The notes under the pieces are model-generated. The model saw only the letters and a program-made list of their open reading frames with translations. It did no database searches and was not told where the DNA came from. Shown in pieces: positions 35,781-44,179 of a DNA stretch of 60,345 nt. Location of the stretch: positions 1 through 60,345 of the forward strand of contig JAJRSE010000054.1 in assembly GCA_024278955.1 (NCBI GenBank), read 5' to 3'. The DNA comes from Planctomycetota bacterium. GTDB lineage: Bacteria; Planctomycetota; Planctomycetia; Pirellulales; Lacipirellulaceae. Made by a program: the position numbers and the translations under genes. Positions within the stretch are counted from its first letter, which is position 1. Every line of letters begins with the position of its first letter.

Positions 35781-36998
35781 ATGCCTACTACACTCACCTA
35801 CGGAAACCGAGGCACTCGTGTGCTGGAGTCGAGCCAAGTTACCCATATTCAACCTAAGCTCGATCTGAGACTGCCTGAAGCAGACCTCAGTAACCTTCTC
35901 CGTGCATCTTTAAGAGAGCCACTGGAATACCCTCCCTTCGCCAACGCGACCGTTCCCGGCGACCGAGTAGTGTTGGCCATCGAATATGGGACCCCCTGCC
36001 CTTGCCAGCTTCTCGAAGGAACGCTGGCTGCGCTTCGCGATGCGGGTGTTGAAGCCTCGAATACAACTCTCTTGCTCGACCCGAGCTTCTCGCAAGAGAC
36101 CGAGCTATGCGAGCAACTCAAGCAACTGGCCCAATCCAATGAAATTGAGTTGCTCGTCCATGACCCCAAAGACGACTCCTCTCATACGATCGTCGGGGTT
36201 ACCAAGACAGGACGTCCTTTGCGCCTCAGTCGAATGCTTGCCGATGCCGACTTGGTCTTGCCGTTGGGCGTGAGGAAGCCTCAGCCAGGAAACGCCAAAC
36301 AAGAAACCTCGTTTGGTAGCCTGTTCCCAATTTTCTCCGACCAAGAGACTCTCGACCGCTACCGTGCCCCTATCGCGGGCGACTCGAAAGTGATTTGTGC
36401 TGAACGCCAACACGAAATCAACGAGTCGGGCTGGCTCTTAGGCGTAGGACTGACAATCCAGATTGTTCCGGATCATGGCCTTGGAGTCGCCGCAATTTTC
36501 GCAGGCGAACCGCAAGCCGTTGCAAAAGCTGCGAGCCAGCAGTACCAAGCTATCTGGACCTACGAATCAAAAAAGCCTAGCGAGCTTGTCGTCGCCACGA
36601 TCACAGGCGACTCTTCGCAGCAAACTTGGGCGAATGTCGGACGTGCGTTAGAAGCAGCCGAACAAGTTCTTGAGCCCGGCGGAGCGATCGCCCTTTGTTC
36701 CGATCTCACCGCCCCCCCCGGCCCTTCCTTGCAACGTCTCGCGGGCAGCGAAGGCTCTCAAGAGGTCGAGCGTGAACTTATGCGCGATCGATTTCCTGAT
36801 AGCTGGACTGCCTTGCGTTTGAGTCGCGCCTTGGAACGAGGCCCGGTTTACTTTCGGAGCCAGCTTCCTCCGAACCTCGTCGAAAGTCTTGGATTGGCAC
36901 CTTTGGCCGACGATAAAGAATTGTCGCGATTGGTCGCCCAATCTCAAAGTTGCCTCGTCCTCGACGGAGCACAACGTCTCCTCGCGACGGTCGACTGA
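35781..36998 (+). CDS. LarA-like (lactate racemase domain) protein lacking catalytic motifs
   Basis: 405 residues. The N-terminal half follows LarA_N (DUF2088): an initial YGNRGT, then SLREPLEYPPF, VPGDRVVLAIEYGTPCP, LLEGTLAALRDAGV and VHDPKDD. In LarA the equivalent of the second motif is DxTRP and a THR/H motif follows; here these read EYGTPCP and LLDPSFSQE. The histidine-lysine segment that binds the nickel-pincer cofactor is replaced by LGVRKPQPGNAKQETSFG. So it may bind ligand without racemase activity. It is followed 30 bases later by ygfZ on the same strand. No nickel-pincer synthesis genes (larB, larC, larE) are nearby. Confidence 0.65.
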   Translation: MPTTLTYGNRGTRVLESSQVTHIQPKLDLRLPEADLSNLLRASLREPLEYPPFANATVPGDRVVLAIEYGTPCPCQLLEGTLAALRDAGVEASNTTLLLDPSFSQETELCEQLKQLAQSNEIELLVHDPKDDSSHTIVGVTKTGRPLRLSRMLADADLVLPLGVRKPQPGNAKQETSFGSLFPIFSDQETLDRYRAPIAGDSKVICAERQHEINESGWLLGVGLTIQIVPDHGLGVAAIFAGEPQAVAKAASQQYQAIWTYESKKPSELVVATITGDSSQQTWANVGRALEAAEQVLEPGGAIALCSDLTAPPGPSLQRLAGSEGSQEVERELMRDRFPDSWTALRLSRALERGPVYFRSQLPPNLVESLGLAPLADDKELSRLVAQSQSCLVLDGAQRLLATVD

Positions 36999-37028
36999 CC
37001 CTCTGAATCAAGAACCCAGGACCCTGCA

Positions 37029-38015
37029 ATGTCGTTTTCTGCCTCCGAATCGTTTCTTGCCGACTACCAGTCGCTCACCTTGGGCTGCGGGACGGTTTCT
37101 CTGGACGACTGGTCTACCGTTTCGATCTCGGGCAAAAACCGCGCCAATTTTGTCCACAATATGTGTACCAACGACATTCGCCGCCTCACCCCAGGCAGCG
37201 GCTGCGAGACTTTTTTCACCAACGTCCAAGGCAAAATCGTGGCCCACTGTTTTGTCTTCGCGCGAGAAGCAGAACTGCTGCTACTAGGTGCCCCAAAGCA
37301 AGCAGCGTCGCTCATCGCCCATCTCGACCAATATATTATCCGCGAAGATGTCCAACTACGCGACGATTCGCAGAGCCATGCTTGGCTCCTCATCTCGGGT
37401 GCCGGCAGCTCCTCGTTGATAAAAGAACTCACAGGCTTTGCAACAGCCGAGCTTGCCGCACCTTGGCAGAATGTTTGTGTCCAGTTCAATGCCGCAGAGA
37501 TTCTTTTGGTTCGCGGTGGCGCAATTTGGCCAGAAAGTTTTTTTCTGCGTTACCCAAAAAACGATAAGGACCAATTGTCGACTCTGACCAAGAGCATGTG
37601 CCAGGCATCGGCATGGACGGCCCTTCGAGTGGAATCGGTTTTGCCGCTTCTGAATCTCGATTTCGATCAGACGAATCTTCCCCAAGAAGTAAATCGGAAC
37701 AACCAGGCAATCAGTTTCAACAAGGGCTGCTACTTGGGACAAGAAACAATCGCCCGGATCGATGCGCTCGGGCACGTCAACCAACAAATTGTGTGCCTCC
37801 GATTCGACGAAGACCAAGTTCCCACCTCCGGCACCGAACTTCTCTCGGCAGAGAAAAAAGTGGGAGTCGCGACGACCTGCTGCTGGTCGCCTCGGCTGGA
37901 AGCCCCGCTTGCGCTGGCGAGGGTACGCCGCGGCTCGAATTCGCCAGGCTGCGTACTGCAAAGCGAATTCGGTCAAGCGACCGTAATCGACCCCTCCGAA
38001 CTTCCCACGCTTTAA
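37029..38015 (+). CDS. ygfZ: Folate-binding YgfZ/GcvT-family protein
   Basis: 328 residues, typical for the family. The hallmark KGCYLGQE is at about residue 231 within NKGCYLGQETIARI, with the N-terminal folate-binding fold (VSISGKNRANFVHNMCTNDI). YgfZ proteins bind tetrahydrofolate and help maintain iron-sulfur cluster enzymes and tRNA modification. It is probably co-transcribed with the LarA-like gene (30-base gap). Its stop codon overlaps the convergent hypothetical gene by four bases (TTAA). The glycine-cleavage enzyme GcvT itself is unlikely, because the KGC motif and length are those of YgfZ. Confidence 0.88.
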   Translation: MSFSASESFLADYQSLTLGCGTVSLDDWSTVSISGKNRANFVHNMCTNDIRRLTPGSGCETFFTNVQGKIVAHCFVFAREAELLLLGAPKQAASLIAHLDQYIIREDVQLRDDSQSHAWLLISGAGSSSLIKELTGFATAELAAPWQNVCVQFNAAEILLVRGGAIWPESFFLRYPKNDKDQLSTLTKSMCQASAWTALRVESVLPLLNLDFDQTNLPQEVNRNNQAISFNKGCYLGQETIARIDALGHVNQQIVCLRFDEDQVPTSGTELLSAEKKVGVATTCCWSPRLEAPLALARVRRGSNSPGCVLQSEFGQATVIDPSELPTL

Positions 38016-38500
38016 GAAACCCCGGGGGCGTCTGCAACCGTGACCGTTCGGTAGTTTTCAAGCCAGTTTTCCAGCAGTTCGACTGCATTGCCTTCTTCGG
38101 GCACTTGCCCAACCATACGAAAGCGATTGTCTCGCAGCGTCTGATTCAAATCGAACAACCGGCGTTGTACTTCTTGGCAAAACGCATCCTGCTCTGAGTC
38201 AGTCAAATCGTGCCGCAACAGCTCCGACAAACTTTCGGTTTGCAGCCGCTTCATAGCGATCAATCGCCCGGCCTCGACTTTGATAAGCCGCCCCTCTACA
38301 TATGCTCGGCGCAATTGGCTCTGGCTATTGAAGTGATAGACGGGCTCGTTGCCGAAATAAAGGCTTAATGCTCCAGGGGGCCGGAAACCTGCGAAGACCG
38401 ATAGCGGCGACTCGACGGATTCGATTTCTAGCTGGACGCGCGTTGTCAGTGCAGTCGCATCTCGGAGCAAATTTTCACGTTCGTGAACTTCTCGAGCCAT
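38012..38500 (-). CDS. Conserved-looking hypothetical protein
   Basis: 162 residues, soluble, no signal peptide or membrane segment, no recognised domain. It begins with a helix rich in Glu and Arg, then a compact beta-like region (FRPPGALSLYFGNEPVYHF, RRAYVEGRLIKVEAGRLI), and ends with a helical region (LLRHDLTDSEQDAFCQEVQRR, AVELLENWLENY). GGGGAA precedes the ATG. It ends head-to-head with ygfZ by a 4-base overlap and begins 81 bases downstream of the HD-GYP gene stop, so it may follow that gene in one transcript. Function not assigned. Confidence 0.7.
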   Translation of the reverse strand: MAREVHERENLLRDATALTTRVQLEIESVESPLSVFAGFRPPGALSLYFGNEPVYHFNSQSQLRRAYVEGRLIKVEAGRLIAMKRLQTESLSELLRHDLTDSEQDAFCQEVQRRLFDLNQTLRDNRFRMVGQVPEEGNAVELLENWLENYRTVTVADAPGVS

Positions 38501-38581
38501 AGATTCCCCATATGGCGTTTACGAGTCGCCGGCAAGAAAAATTGAAGGGGCCAAGCACCTCGGCCATCGCATGCCCTCAAT

Positions 38582-40288
38582 CTACCCGAGGATTCCCTCA
38601 AAGGAAATATCCGAAGAAGTCACTTTCGACAATTGACGGACTTCTTCTCGAATTGAGAAAAATGCGTCAATCACTTCGGCGTCCCACTGAGAGCCCGAAC
38701 CATCACGCAAGATTGCGTCAATCTTCTCGTCCGGCATTCCCTTGCGGTAGGGTCGGTCGCCCGACATCGCATCGTAGGAGTCGGCAACGGCTACGATGCG
38801 AGCTAAAAGAGGGCTCTCTTGCCCCGTAAGACCATGCGGGTAGCCTTTGCCGTTCCAAGCCTCATGATGATGCAACACGATCGGCAGGACTTTGTCTAAC
38901 TGCCGAACGCCTCTCAAAATATCGTGCCCAAACTGAGGGTGCTGTTTAATGTGGTCGAATTCTTCGTCTGTCAGCTGCCCTGGTTTATTCAAAACGTTAT
39001 CGTCGATGCCAATTTTACCAATGTCGTGCAGCATCCCGCCCAGATAGATGGTGCCTTGGGTTTCTTTATCCAGCCCAAGTTCTTTGGCAATCGCTACCGA
39101 GATACGTGCCACCCGATCGCTATGCCCTGAAGTGTAGGGATCTTTGGCATCAATCGCAGAAGTCAGCGCCTTGACCGAACTTGCAAAAAGCTCGGTTTGA
39201 TTTTGGAATAATTCAATGTTGCTACTATGAACTCCAAGAATTGCCCCAACGCTACTGAGGAGGCGTATCTCGACGGAGCCGAAGAAATCGATCTCTCCTC
39301 GGACGCTTCGCTTTTGATTGAGTGCCAACAGCCAACCCATCGGCTGATCGTCGCCTCCAAGGGGTACGCATACAAGTTCACGTAATTTGGAATAAGACCA
39401 AGTCGGTAGCGAGGTTTCCGCTCGATTGAGAACAATCGGATCTTTGTTTGCCGTAGGCCCTAGCTTTCTAATCAGATCTCGAAATTCTAACTTATCGATC
39501 GGACACTCGCCATGAACGAGCACGCCGCTCTGGTCTTCGGTTTGCAACCCGGGCCATTGGTCGCTCGACAACCGGTTCGCGACCAGTGCAAAACCCCGTG
39601 CGGGTATCGAATCGGCCAACCAGCCCAATGCGTTTTGGCAAATTTCCGATTCATTCTCAGAAAGTGTTAAGTGGTTGGTTAGACGGTGCAGTAGCCCCAG
39701 TTCGAGGTAGGTATCACTTGCACGGGATACGGCTTCGCTTATTTCATGTCTCAAATGCGTGAGCTGGCGTTGTTGGACGACATTCTCGACAAGCGACTCT
39801 GCCATCCGCAAGAGCGACCGCGACGTCCAATTTTCATGCCCTCGGCCCCAGCGAAGAGCACGCCCAGAATCCACTCCAAAAGCTCGAGCCGCTGCTGATA
39901 TTTGCTGTTCGTCGGAGACTTGTTCTTGAACGAAAATCGCCACCGCCACAAGCTGCTTGGAATGCCCCATTGTGTGCAGAGGGATTGCTAACATCACAAG
40001 AGGAGCTACTTCTTCGACGATCTCTGGAACGCCGCGACGGGCAACTTCTGCCAGCAACTCAATCCGACTCGAAAAATCGCAGGTCAAACCAGAAAAATTC
40101 GCGTGAACAATCTCGCCGCGGTCGACATTCACCACAGAAAACGTTTCTTCAAAGGCACGAGAAAATATGCGAAGAACCGATTGAACCGCACCTGCTTCTG
40201 CGGAGCTTTCTCCCAAGGACTCGCGAAGAGTCGCAGAACTCATGGGGTGGCTAGTATCAGCCGCAGGGGTGGATAAAACAGCACTCAC
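38582..40288 (-). CDS. HD-GYP domain protein with GAF-like sensor region
   Basis: 568 residues. It starts at a GTG (40288) with AGGAG nine bases upstream. The N-terminal ~380 residues contain one or two GAF-like sensory regions (FSRAFEETFSVVNVDRGE; SYSKLRELVCVPLGGDDQPMGWL). The C-terminal ~180 residues are an HD-GYP phosphodiesterase with HSDRVARIS, GGMLHDIGKIGIDD (about 418), HHHEAWNGKGYPHGL (about 471) and AVADSYDAMSGDRPYR. HD-GYP enzymes degrade cyclic di-GMP; all key residues seem present, so activity is likely. It is cytosolic, with no membrane segments. The ligand of the GAF region is unknown. Confidence 0.88.
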   Translation of the reverse strand: MSAVLSTPAADTSHPMSSATLRESLGESSAEAGAVQSVLRIFSRAFEETFSVVNVDRGEIVHANFSGLTCDFSSRIELLAEVARRGVPEIVEEVAPLVMLAIPLHTMGHSKQLVAVAIFVQEQVSDEQQISAAARAFGVDSGRALRWGRGHENWTSRSLLRMAESLVENVVQQRQLTHLRHEISEAVSRASDTYLELGLLHRLTNHLTLSENESEICQNALGWLADSIPARGFALVANRLSSDQWPGLQTEDQSGVLVHGECPIDKLEFRDLIRKLGPTANKDPIVLNRAETSLPTWSYSKLRELVCVPLGGDDQPMGWLLALNQKRSVRGEIDFFGSVEIRLLSSVGAILGVHSSNIELFQNQTELFASSVKALTSAIDAKDPYTSGHSDRVARISVAIAKELGLDKETQGTIYLGGMLHDIGKIGIDDNVLNKPGQLTDEEFDHIKQHPQFGHDILRGVRQLDKVLPIVLHHHEAWNGKGYPHGLTGQESPLLARIVAVADSYDAMSGDRPYRKGMPDEKIDAILRDGSGSQWDAEVIDAFFSIREEVRQLSKVTSSDISFEGILG

Positions 40289-40599
40289 TTGGAGGCTCCT
40301 GGAAAAAACTCTCTAGCAATTCACCATTTCTAACAATCGGTCGATAAGGAAATGCCCCTCAGATCTTTCTTGTTGCAGTTCTTCGACGAACTCCATCCCA
40401 AACATAGGAGGCAAAAGAGCGACCTCGGCTAAGAAGTGGGCTTCCAAAGGAAGATGAAGGCCTTGAGGCAAGCGAATAAATCGCTCGTGTCAATTATGAC
40501 GGGGGTTTGAAAAGCCACGAGAGTAGTAGCTTTTAGCCACAAAAAACATTCGGCTGATTACTGCGTTAGGTGACGTCTAACCAAAAATCGATATTGGGC
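40289..40599. other. Gap upstream of the HD-GYP gene, with a possible short ORF
   Basis: About 310 bases. The part 40313-40471 has a good-looking minus-strand reading frame described separately. The rest shows nothing recognisable. Confidence 0.4.
40313..40471 (-). CDS. Possible small protein preceding the HD-GYP gene
   Basis: A 52-codon frame that looks coding: leucine-rich N-terminal half (HLPLEAHFLAEVALLPPMFG) and a charged amphipathic C-terminal helix (EFVEELQQERSEGHFLIDRL). There is no ATG at its beginning; the candidate start is TTG at 40471, six codons after an in-frame TGA, with no strong ribosome site. It ends 24 bases before the HD-GYP start on the same strand. It could be a genuine small gene missed by ATG-based calling or the remnant of a longer gene. 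No recognised family. Confidence 0.35.
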   Translation of the reverse strand: MPQGLHLPLEAHFLAEVALLPPMFGMEFVEELQQERSEGHFLIDRLLEMVNC

Positions 40600-41649
40600 T
40601 TACCGGTCGCCGTGAGTTTGGTCTCGCCGCTGTCGGTACCGGCGGCTTGCTCGCTTAAGAATGGTTCGTTCTTCTTCTGAAAGTTGATCGAAGCTTGAAT
40701 CGCGCAAACGGGCCAATATCGCGTCGACACGCGCATCTTCATTCGCTTCGCGCTCGCGACGTTTCCGATCGATGACCTCTTGTTGCTTGTCTTGAGGATG
40801 TTCGACCAGTACCGCCTCGCGGTCGTCTTCACCCCACTCTTGGGCCAACCATTCTTCGTCGTCAGAATCGAACTCATCGAATGGCAAACCAACGTCGTAA
40901 CGCTTCATGTGCGCCGACCGACTGGCGCCGAAAAACAAAAAGACCGATCCCACAGCAAACGGCAACCAGCTTGGCACGTATCCTAGCGAAGGAACTTGCT
41001 GAAACATGACCAAAGCAAGCAAAGCCGAAAACAGAGCCGAACCCAACGCAATATGCGAGGTTACGGTATTCGCGGTCGAGCGACCAACGACTGGCCAAAG
41101 TATACCGCGAATGATTTCTGCCCCGGCACATGGATCAATCGGCAGCAGGCTTACTAATAACAAGCACCAGTTAATCCAAACGACAAGTTGCCCCACCTTA
41201 TACAGTGTGGTCGTTGTGATCGTCATCATGTCAATCGGCGGAGAATTCGGGTGCAGCAATATCTGCGGAACTCTGCTGTCTCCCGCAAACGCTAGCCCGC
41301 ACCCAGCCGCTAGCATGAGCACAAAAAAAGTAAGAGGGCCCACCATCCCGGCAATCAAGTGCGCCGGTGGGTCCGCAGGCAGGTGGAGTTTTGTCATTCC
41401 TCCTATCGGGCCCAGATTGATCGCATGAACATATCCGCCCACACGCGTAGCGGCTATCACACGAACGAGCTCGTGAATTGCAACGCTAACCATCAGGACC
41501 AATAGGGCCGTAAGAGACACCCAGTGCTGAATTCCTTGCAGCCGAAGAACGGCCAACATCAAAAGCGGCAACGCGATGTGCAGACGAACCTCAACCCCTC
41601 GCCATCGGCCAATGCAAAAGCTCCAGTTTTCGGACGGGTGGTTCAACAT
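40600..41649 (-). CDS. S2P-like (M50) membrane protein with altered zinc motif
   Basis: 349 residues with about six membrane segments and a charged C-terminal tail. The intramembrane protease HExxH motif appears as IHELVRVIAAT near residue 58, so the second histidine is Arg. The third zinc-ligand region, normally N-P-x-DGG, reads LLPIDPCAGAEIIRG. The surrounding GYVHAINLGPIGGMTKL fits the site-2 protease fold. It may be an inactive or modified relative. The C-terminus (LRDSSFDQLSEEERTILKRAS) resembles the tail found on several rhomboid/S2P-like planctomycete proteins and is likely a cytoplasmic helical domain. Substrate unknown. Confidence 0.75.
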   Translation of the reverse strand: MLNHPSENWSFCIGRWRGVEVRLHIALPLLMLAVLRLQGIQHWVSLTALLVLMVSVAIHELVRVIAATRVGGYVHAINLGPIGGMTKLHLPADPPAHLIAGMVGPLTFFVLMLAAGCGLAFAGDSRVPQILLHPNSPPIDMMTITTTTLYKVGQLVVWINWCLLLVSLLPIDPCAGAEIIRGILWPVVGRSTANTVTSHIALGSALFSALLALVMFQQVPSLGYVPSWLPFAVGSVFLFFGASRSAHMKRYDVGLPFDEFDSDDEEWLAQEWGEDDREAVLVEHPQDKQQEVIDRKRREREANEDARVDAILARLRDSSFDQLSEEERTILKRASRRYRQRRDQTHGDR

Positions 41650-42113
41650 AGCTGAAGTACTAACGGTACATCGAAAAAAGCCGCGGGCTTCGCGTACTGT
41701 ATCTTACCAACGCAGGGCGAAGCCGGCAAACCGGTTTCAACTTTCCCCTGATTTCATGGGCCTTTTGATTACCCATATTAACGCACTTCTCTACCCGCTG
41801 GCTAGAGCTATCAGGTCCTCCAGAACGCCACTGGCATTTATCCTGAGGCAGCCAGGGAGATTCATCGCATCAGGCAAACTCGGTGAACCCAGAGGGAGCA
41901 AACTCTGGAATTTGTTCGCCGCAATGCTACTTTCAAGAGCTGGCCGTTTCTTTTCAGCGCGAATTTTGCTGTTCCTCGCACTCCAACTCCCCTGATATTT
42001 CCTCAGATTGCGATCCTATCAAAAACCAAACTCCGACTTCTGATATAATGGCCTTTTCACAAAGATGACTACAACAGACCGATATTTTACGCACTCGGGG
42101 AGTTTGAAGGCCG
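41650..42113. other. Promoter-containing spacer before the phosphoesterase gene
   Basis: About 460 bases. A plus-strand frame runs through part of it without a ribosome site or recognisable domain. An extended -10 element lies at its right end (42041-42049). Nothing else is supported. Confidence 0.5.
42041..42049 (+). promoter_or_regulatory. Extended -10 promoter of the metallophosphoesterase gene
   Basis: TGATATAAT fits the extended -10 pattern (TG, one base, TATAAT) and sits 65 bases before the ATG at 42114. No good -35 is present, which is common when the -10 is extended. Confidence 0.5.
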
Positions 42114-44024
42114 ATGGAAATTCTCAGGCACCTATCGATTCGTTTCGCTGCTTTAGCCGCCTATGCTTGTTGCTTGGCTCCGATCGCGGTGGCGCAAGTA
42201 AAAACAGAGCACTTCCAGAGCGACGTATCCTCTGAGGTCAAGCCGTGGACCCATCTCGACTTTTATAACGACCCTGAAAATTTTCAGTTCGCGCTTATTA
42301 GCGACCGTTCCGGCGGAGTGCGCCCCGGCGTGTTTCTCGACGGAGTCAACAAACTCAATCTGCTGATGCCTGAGTTTGTCATGAGTGTCGGCGACTTTAT
42401 CCCCGGCAACACTTCCGACCGAGCCCAACTCGAGAAGGAATGGAGCGAATTCGACGAAGAGCTTAACCCGCTGAAAGTTCCCTTTTTTTTCCTACCCGGC
42501 AATCACGATATCAACAACGACGTGATGCGAGAAGTATGGATGGAACGATACGGCGTCCCGTTTTACTCCTTCGTCTACAAAGAGGTTCTCTTCCTTGCCT
42601 TGGACACGACAGGCGAAAAGGGCCGTATCGTGCCTGACTACCAGGTGGAGTATTTCAAAAAAACTCTCGAAAAACATGACGACGTAAGATGGACTTTCGT
42701 TTTTATGCACCACCCGCTTTGGCTGTACTCCGACCCAGCCGGTTTTGCAAAAATCGAAGAGCTGCTCGAAGGCAGAAAGCACACCGTCATTGCAGGCCAC
42801 ACGCACCACTATTTGCATGAGCGCCGCAAGGATTCAAATTACTATATCCTCGGAACAACCGGCGGTGGAAGCCGTCTACGGGGGAACCGCTTCGGCGAAT
42901 TCGACCATGTCTCCTTGGTCACCATGACCGACGAGGGGCCGCTGCTGGCCAATCTACGTCTCGACGGTATCCTCCGTCACGATGTCACGACCAAAGAAGA
43001 CTACCAACTAACCGCCGCTTTGATTGCCGCCAGCCAGATACCCTACACGCTGCTTACCGACGACGAACAGACGGTCAGCGCTGCGACCCTTTATCTGCGG
43101 TTTCGCAATCCTTCCGACCACCCACTCAAGGTCGAAGCAAAGTTCCTACACGGGCACACGGTCCGCATGGACCCGCCGTCTTTGGAAATGACCCTCGCTG
43201 CGAAGGAAGAGAAAATCGTTCCGGTAGCGGTCAGTTCTACCGAAACAATTTCGGTAAAAAAACCGGCCCTCTTAAAACTCGACTGGAGCATGGGTTACGA
43301 AATCCAAGGCGAAGAAGACCTCTTTCTGAGCGGCACCCGAGACATTCCGCTCCGACCAAGCACTTTCCCGCTAATCAAGACCGTCGCCCCTGAGTATGCC
43401 GGCTCACTTTCGATCGCGATGAAGAAAACCGAACCAGGCTATAGCGTGCGATACACCCTCGAAGGTTCGGTTCCGACCGCTGAGTCGCCACGCTACGAAT
43501 CGTCTTTTGACATTCGAGACGAAAAAACCGTCAAGGCGCGAATGTTCAACACCGCGGGCCACGGCTCGACGACTTCAACACAAACCTACAAGCCAATCCC
43601 AACGGGCAGCGGTTTACGCTACCGCTTTTACGAAGGAAGTTGGACGCGTCTGCCCGATTTCGACAAGCTCAAGCCGGTCTTTGAAAGCCTTGCGACCAAT
43701 CTCGACGTCGAATCTCGCCAACTCTGGTCCGACAACTGGGCAATGCTACTCGAAGGTAATCTCAAAATCGAGCAAGCGGGCGAGTACACCTTCTATGTTA
43801 ATTCTGACGACGGCTGCCGACTACTAATCGACGAGAAGCTGGTCGTCGACAACGATGGCGACCATAGCCTGCTCGAACTCAGCGGCAAGACCCACCTCTC
43901 GGGCGGGTCTCATGCGATCCGCATCGAATTTTTTGAAGCCGGCAGCGAAGCCATTCTCGAAATCGACCTCGAAGGCCCCAACATGAAGCGGCAGCCACTG
44001 CCGTTTGAGCTACTGTCTCACTAG
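42114..44024 (+). CDS. Exported calcineurin-like phosphoesterase with CHB_HEX-like and PA14 domains
   Basis: 636 residues with a signal peptide (LAAYACCLAPIAVAQ). The N-terminal calcineurin-like metallophosphoesterase has ISDRSGG (the usual DxH is DRS), VGDFIPG, PGNHDINND (about residue 129), FMHHPLW and AGHTHHY (about 228); most metal ligands are present, the first one altered. Residues 410-490 contain a CHB_HEX_C-type Ig-like domain (SLSIAMKKTEPGYSVRYTLEG, ARMFNTAGHG). Residues 500-630 are a PA14 carbohydrate-binding domain (YTFYVNSDDGCRLLIDEKLV). It likely acts on a phosphate ester at the cell surface or on polysaccharide. It is followed by the 44048-44125 palindrome. Confidence 0.85.
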   Translation: MEILRHLSIRFAALAAYACCLAPIAVAQVKTEHFQSDVSSEVKPWTHLDFYNDPENFQFALISDRSGGVRPGVFLDGVNKLNLLMPEFVMSVGDFIPGNTSDRAQLEKEWSEFDEELNPLKVPFFFLPGNHDINNDVMREVWMERYGVPFYSFVYKEVLFLALDTTGEKGRIVPDYQVEYFKKTLEKHDDVRWTFVFMHHPLWLYSDPAGFAKIEELLEGRKHTVIAGHTHHYLHERRKDSNYYILGTTGGGSRLRGNRFGEFDHVSLVTMTDEGPLLANLRLDGILRHDVTTKEDYQLTAALIAASQIPYTLLTDDEQTVSAATLYLRFRNPSDHPLKVEAKFLHGHTVRMDPPSLEMTLAAKEEKIVPVAVSSTETISVKKPALLKLDWSMGYEIQGEEDLFLSGTRDIPLRPSTFPLIKTVAPEYAGSLSIAMKKTEPGYSVRYTLEGSVPTAESPRYESSFDIRDEKTVKARMFNTAGHGSTTSTQTYKPIPTGSGLRYRFYEGSWTRLPDFDKLKPVFESLATNLDVESRQLWSDNWAMLLEGNLKIEQAGEYTFYVNSDDGCRLLIDEKLVVDNDGDHSLLELSGKTHLSGGSHAIRIEFFEAGSEAILEIDLEGPNMKRQPLPFELLSH

Positions 44025-44047
44025 TGCTCCGCCGCGGCTTGGTTTTC

Positions 44048-44125
44048 GGGTGCCACTGCTGGCTCGTCCAGCAGTGCGAAGCGGGTACCCGGCGTCCACT
44101 GCTGGGCAAGCCAGCAGTGGCACCC
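44048..44125. repeat. Double-hairpin palindromic repeat (GGGTGCCACTGCTGGCT)
   Basis: The outer arms GGGTGCCACTGCTGGCT (44048-44064) and AGCCAGCAGTGGCACCC (44109-44125) are a perfect 17-bp inverted repeat. Each half also forms its own hairpin (CACTGCTGG...CCAGCAGTG). It fills the spacer between the convergent phosphoesterase and oppC genes and may act as a bidirectional terminator. This sequence type recurs in many planctomycete spacers (from memory, not tested here). Confidence 0.8.
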
Positions 44126-44179
44126 AACTCGAATGTTGAGCTGCGGTAGACTACTAGGCTTGGTGTCAGGCAGTCGCCT

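Noticed and set aside
41756..41995. Plus-strand frame of about 79 codons before the phosphoesterase gene
   Set aside because: No ribosome site, hydrophobic/Arg-rich composition typical of random frames, and the real promoter lies downstream of it.
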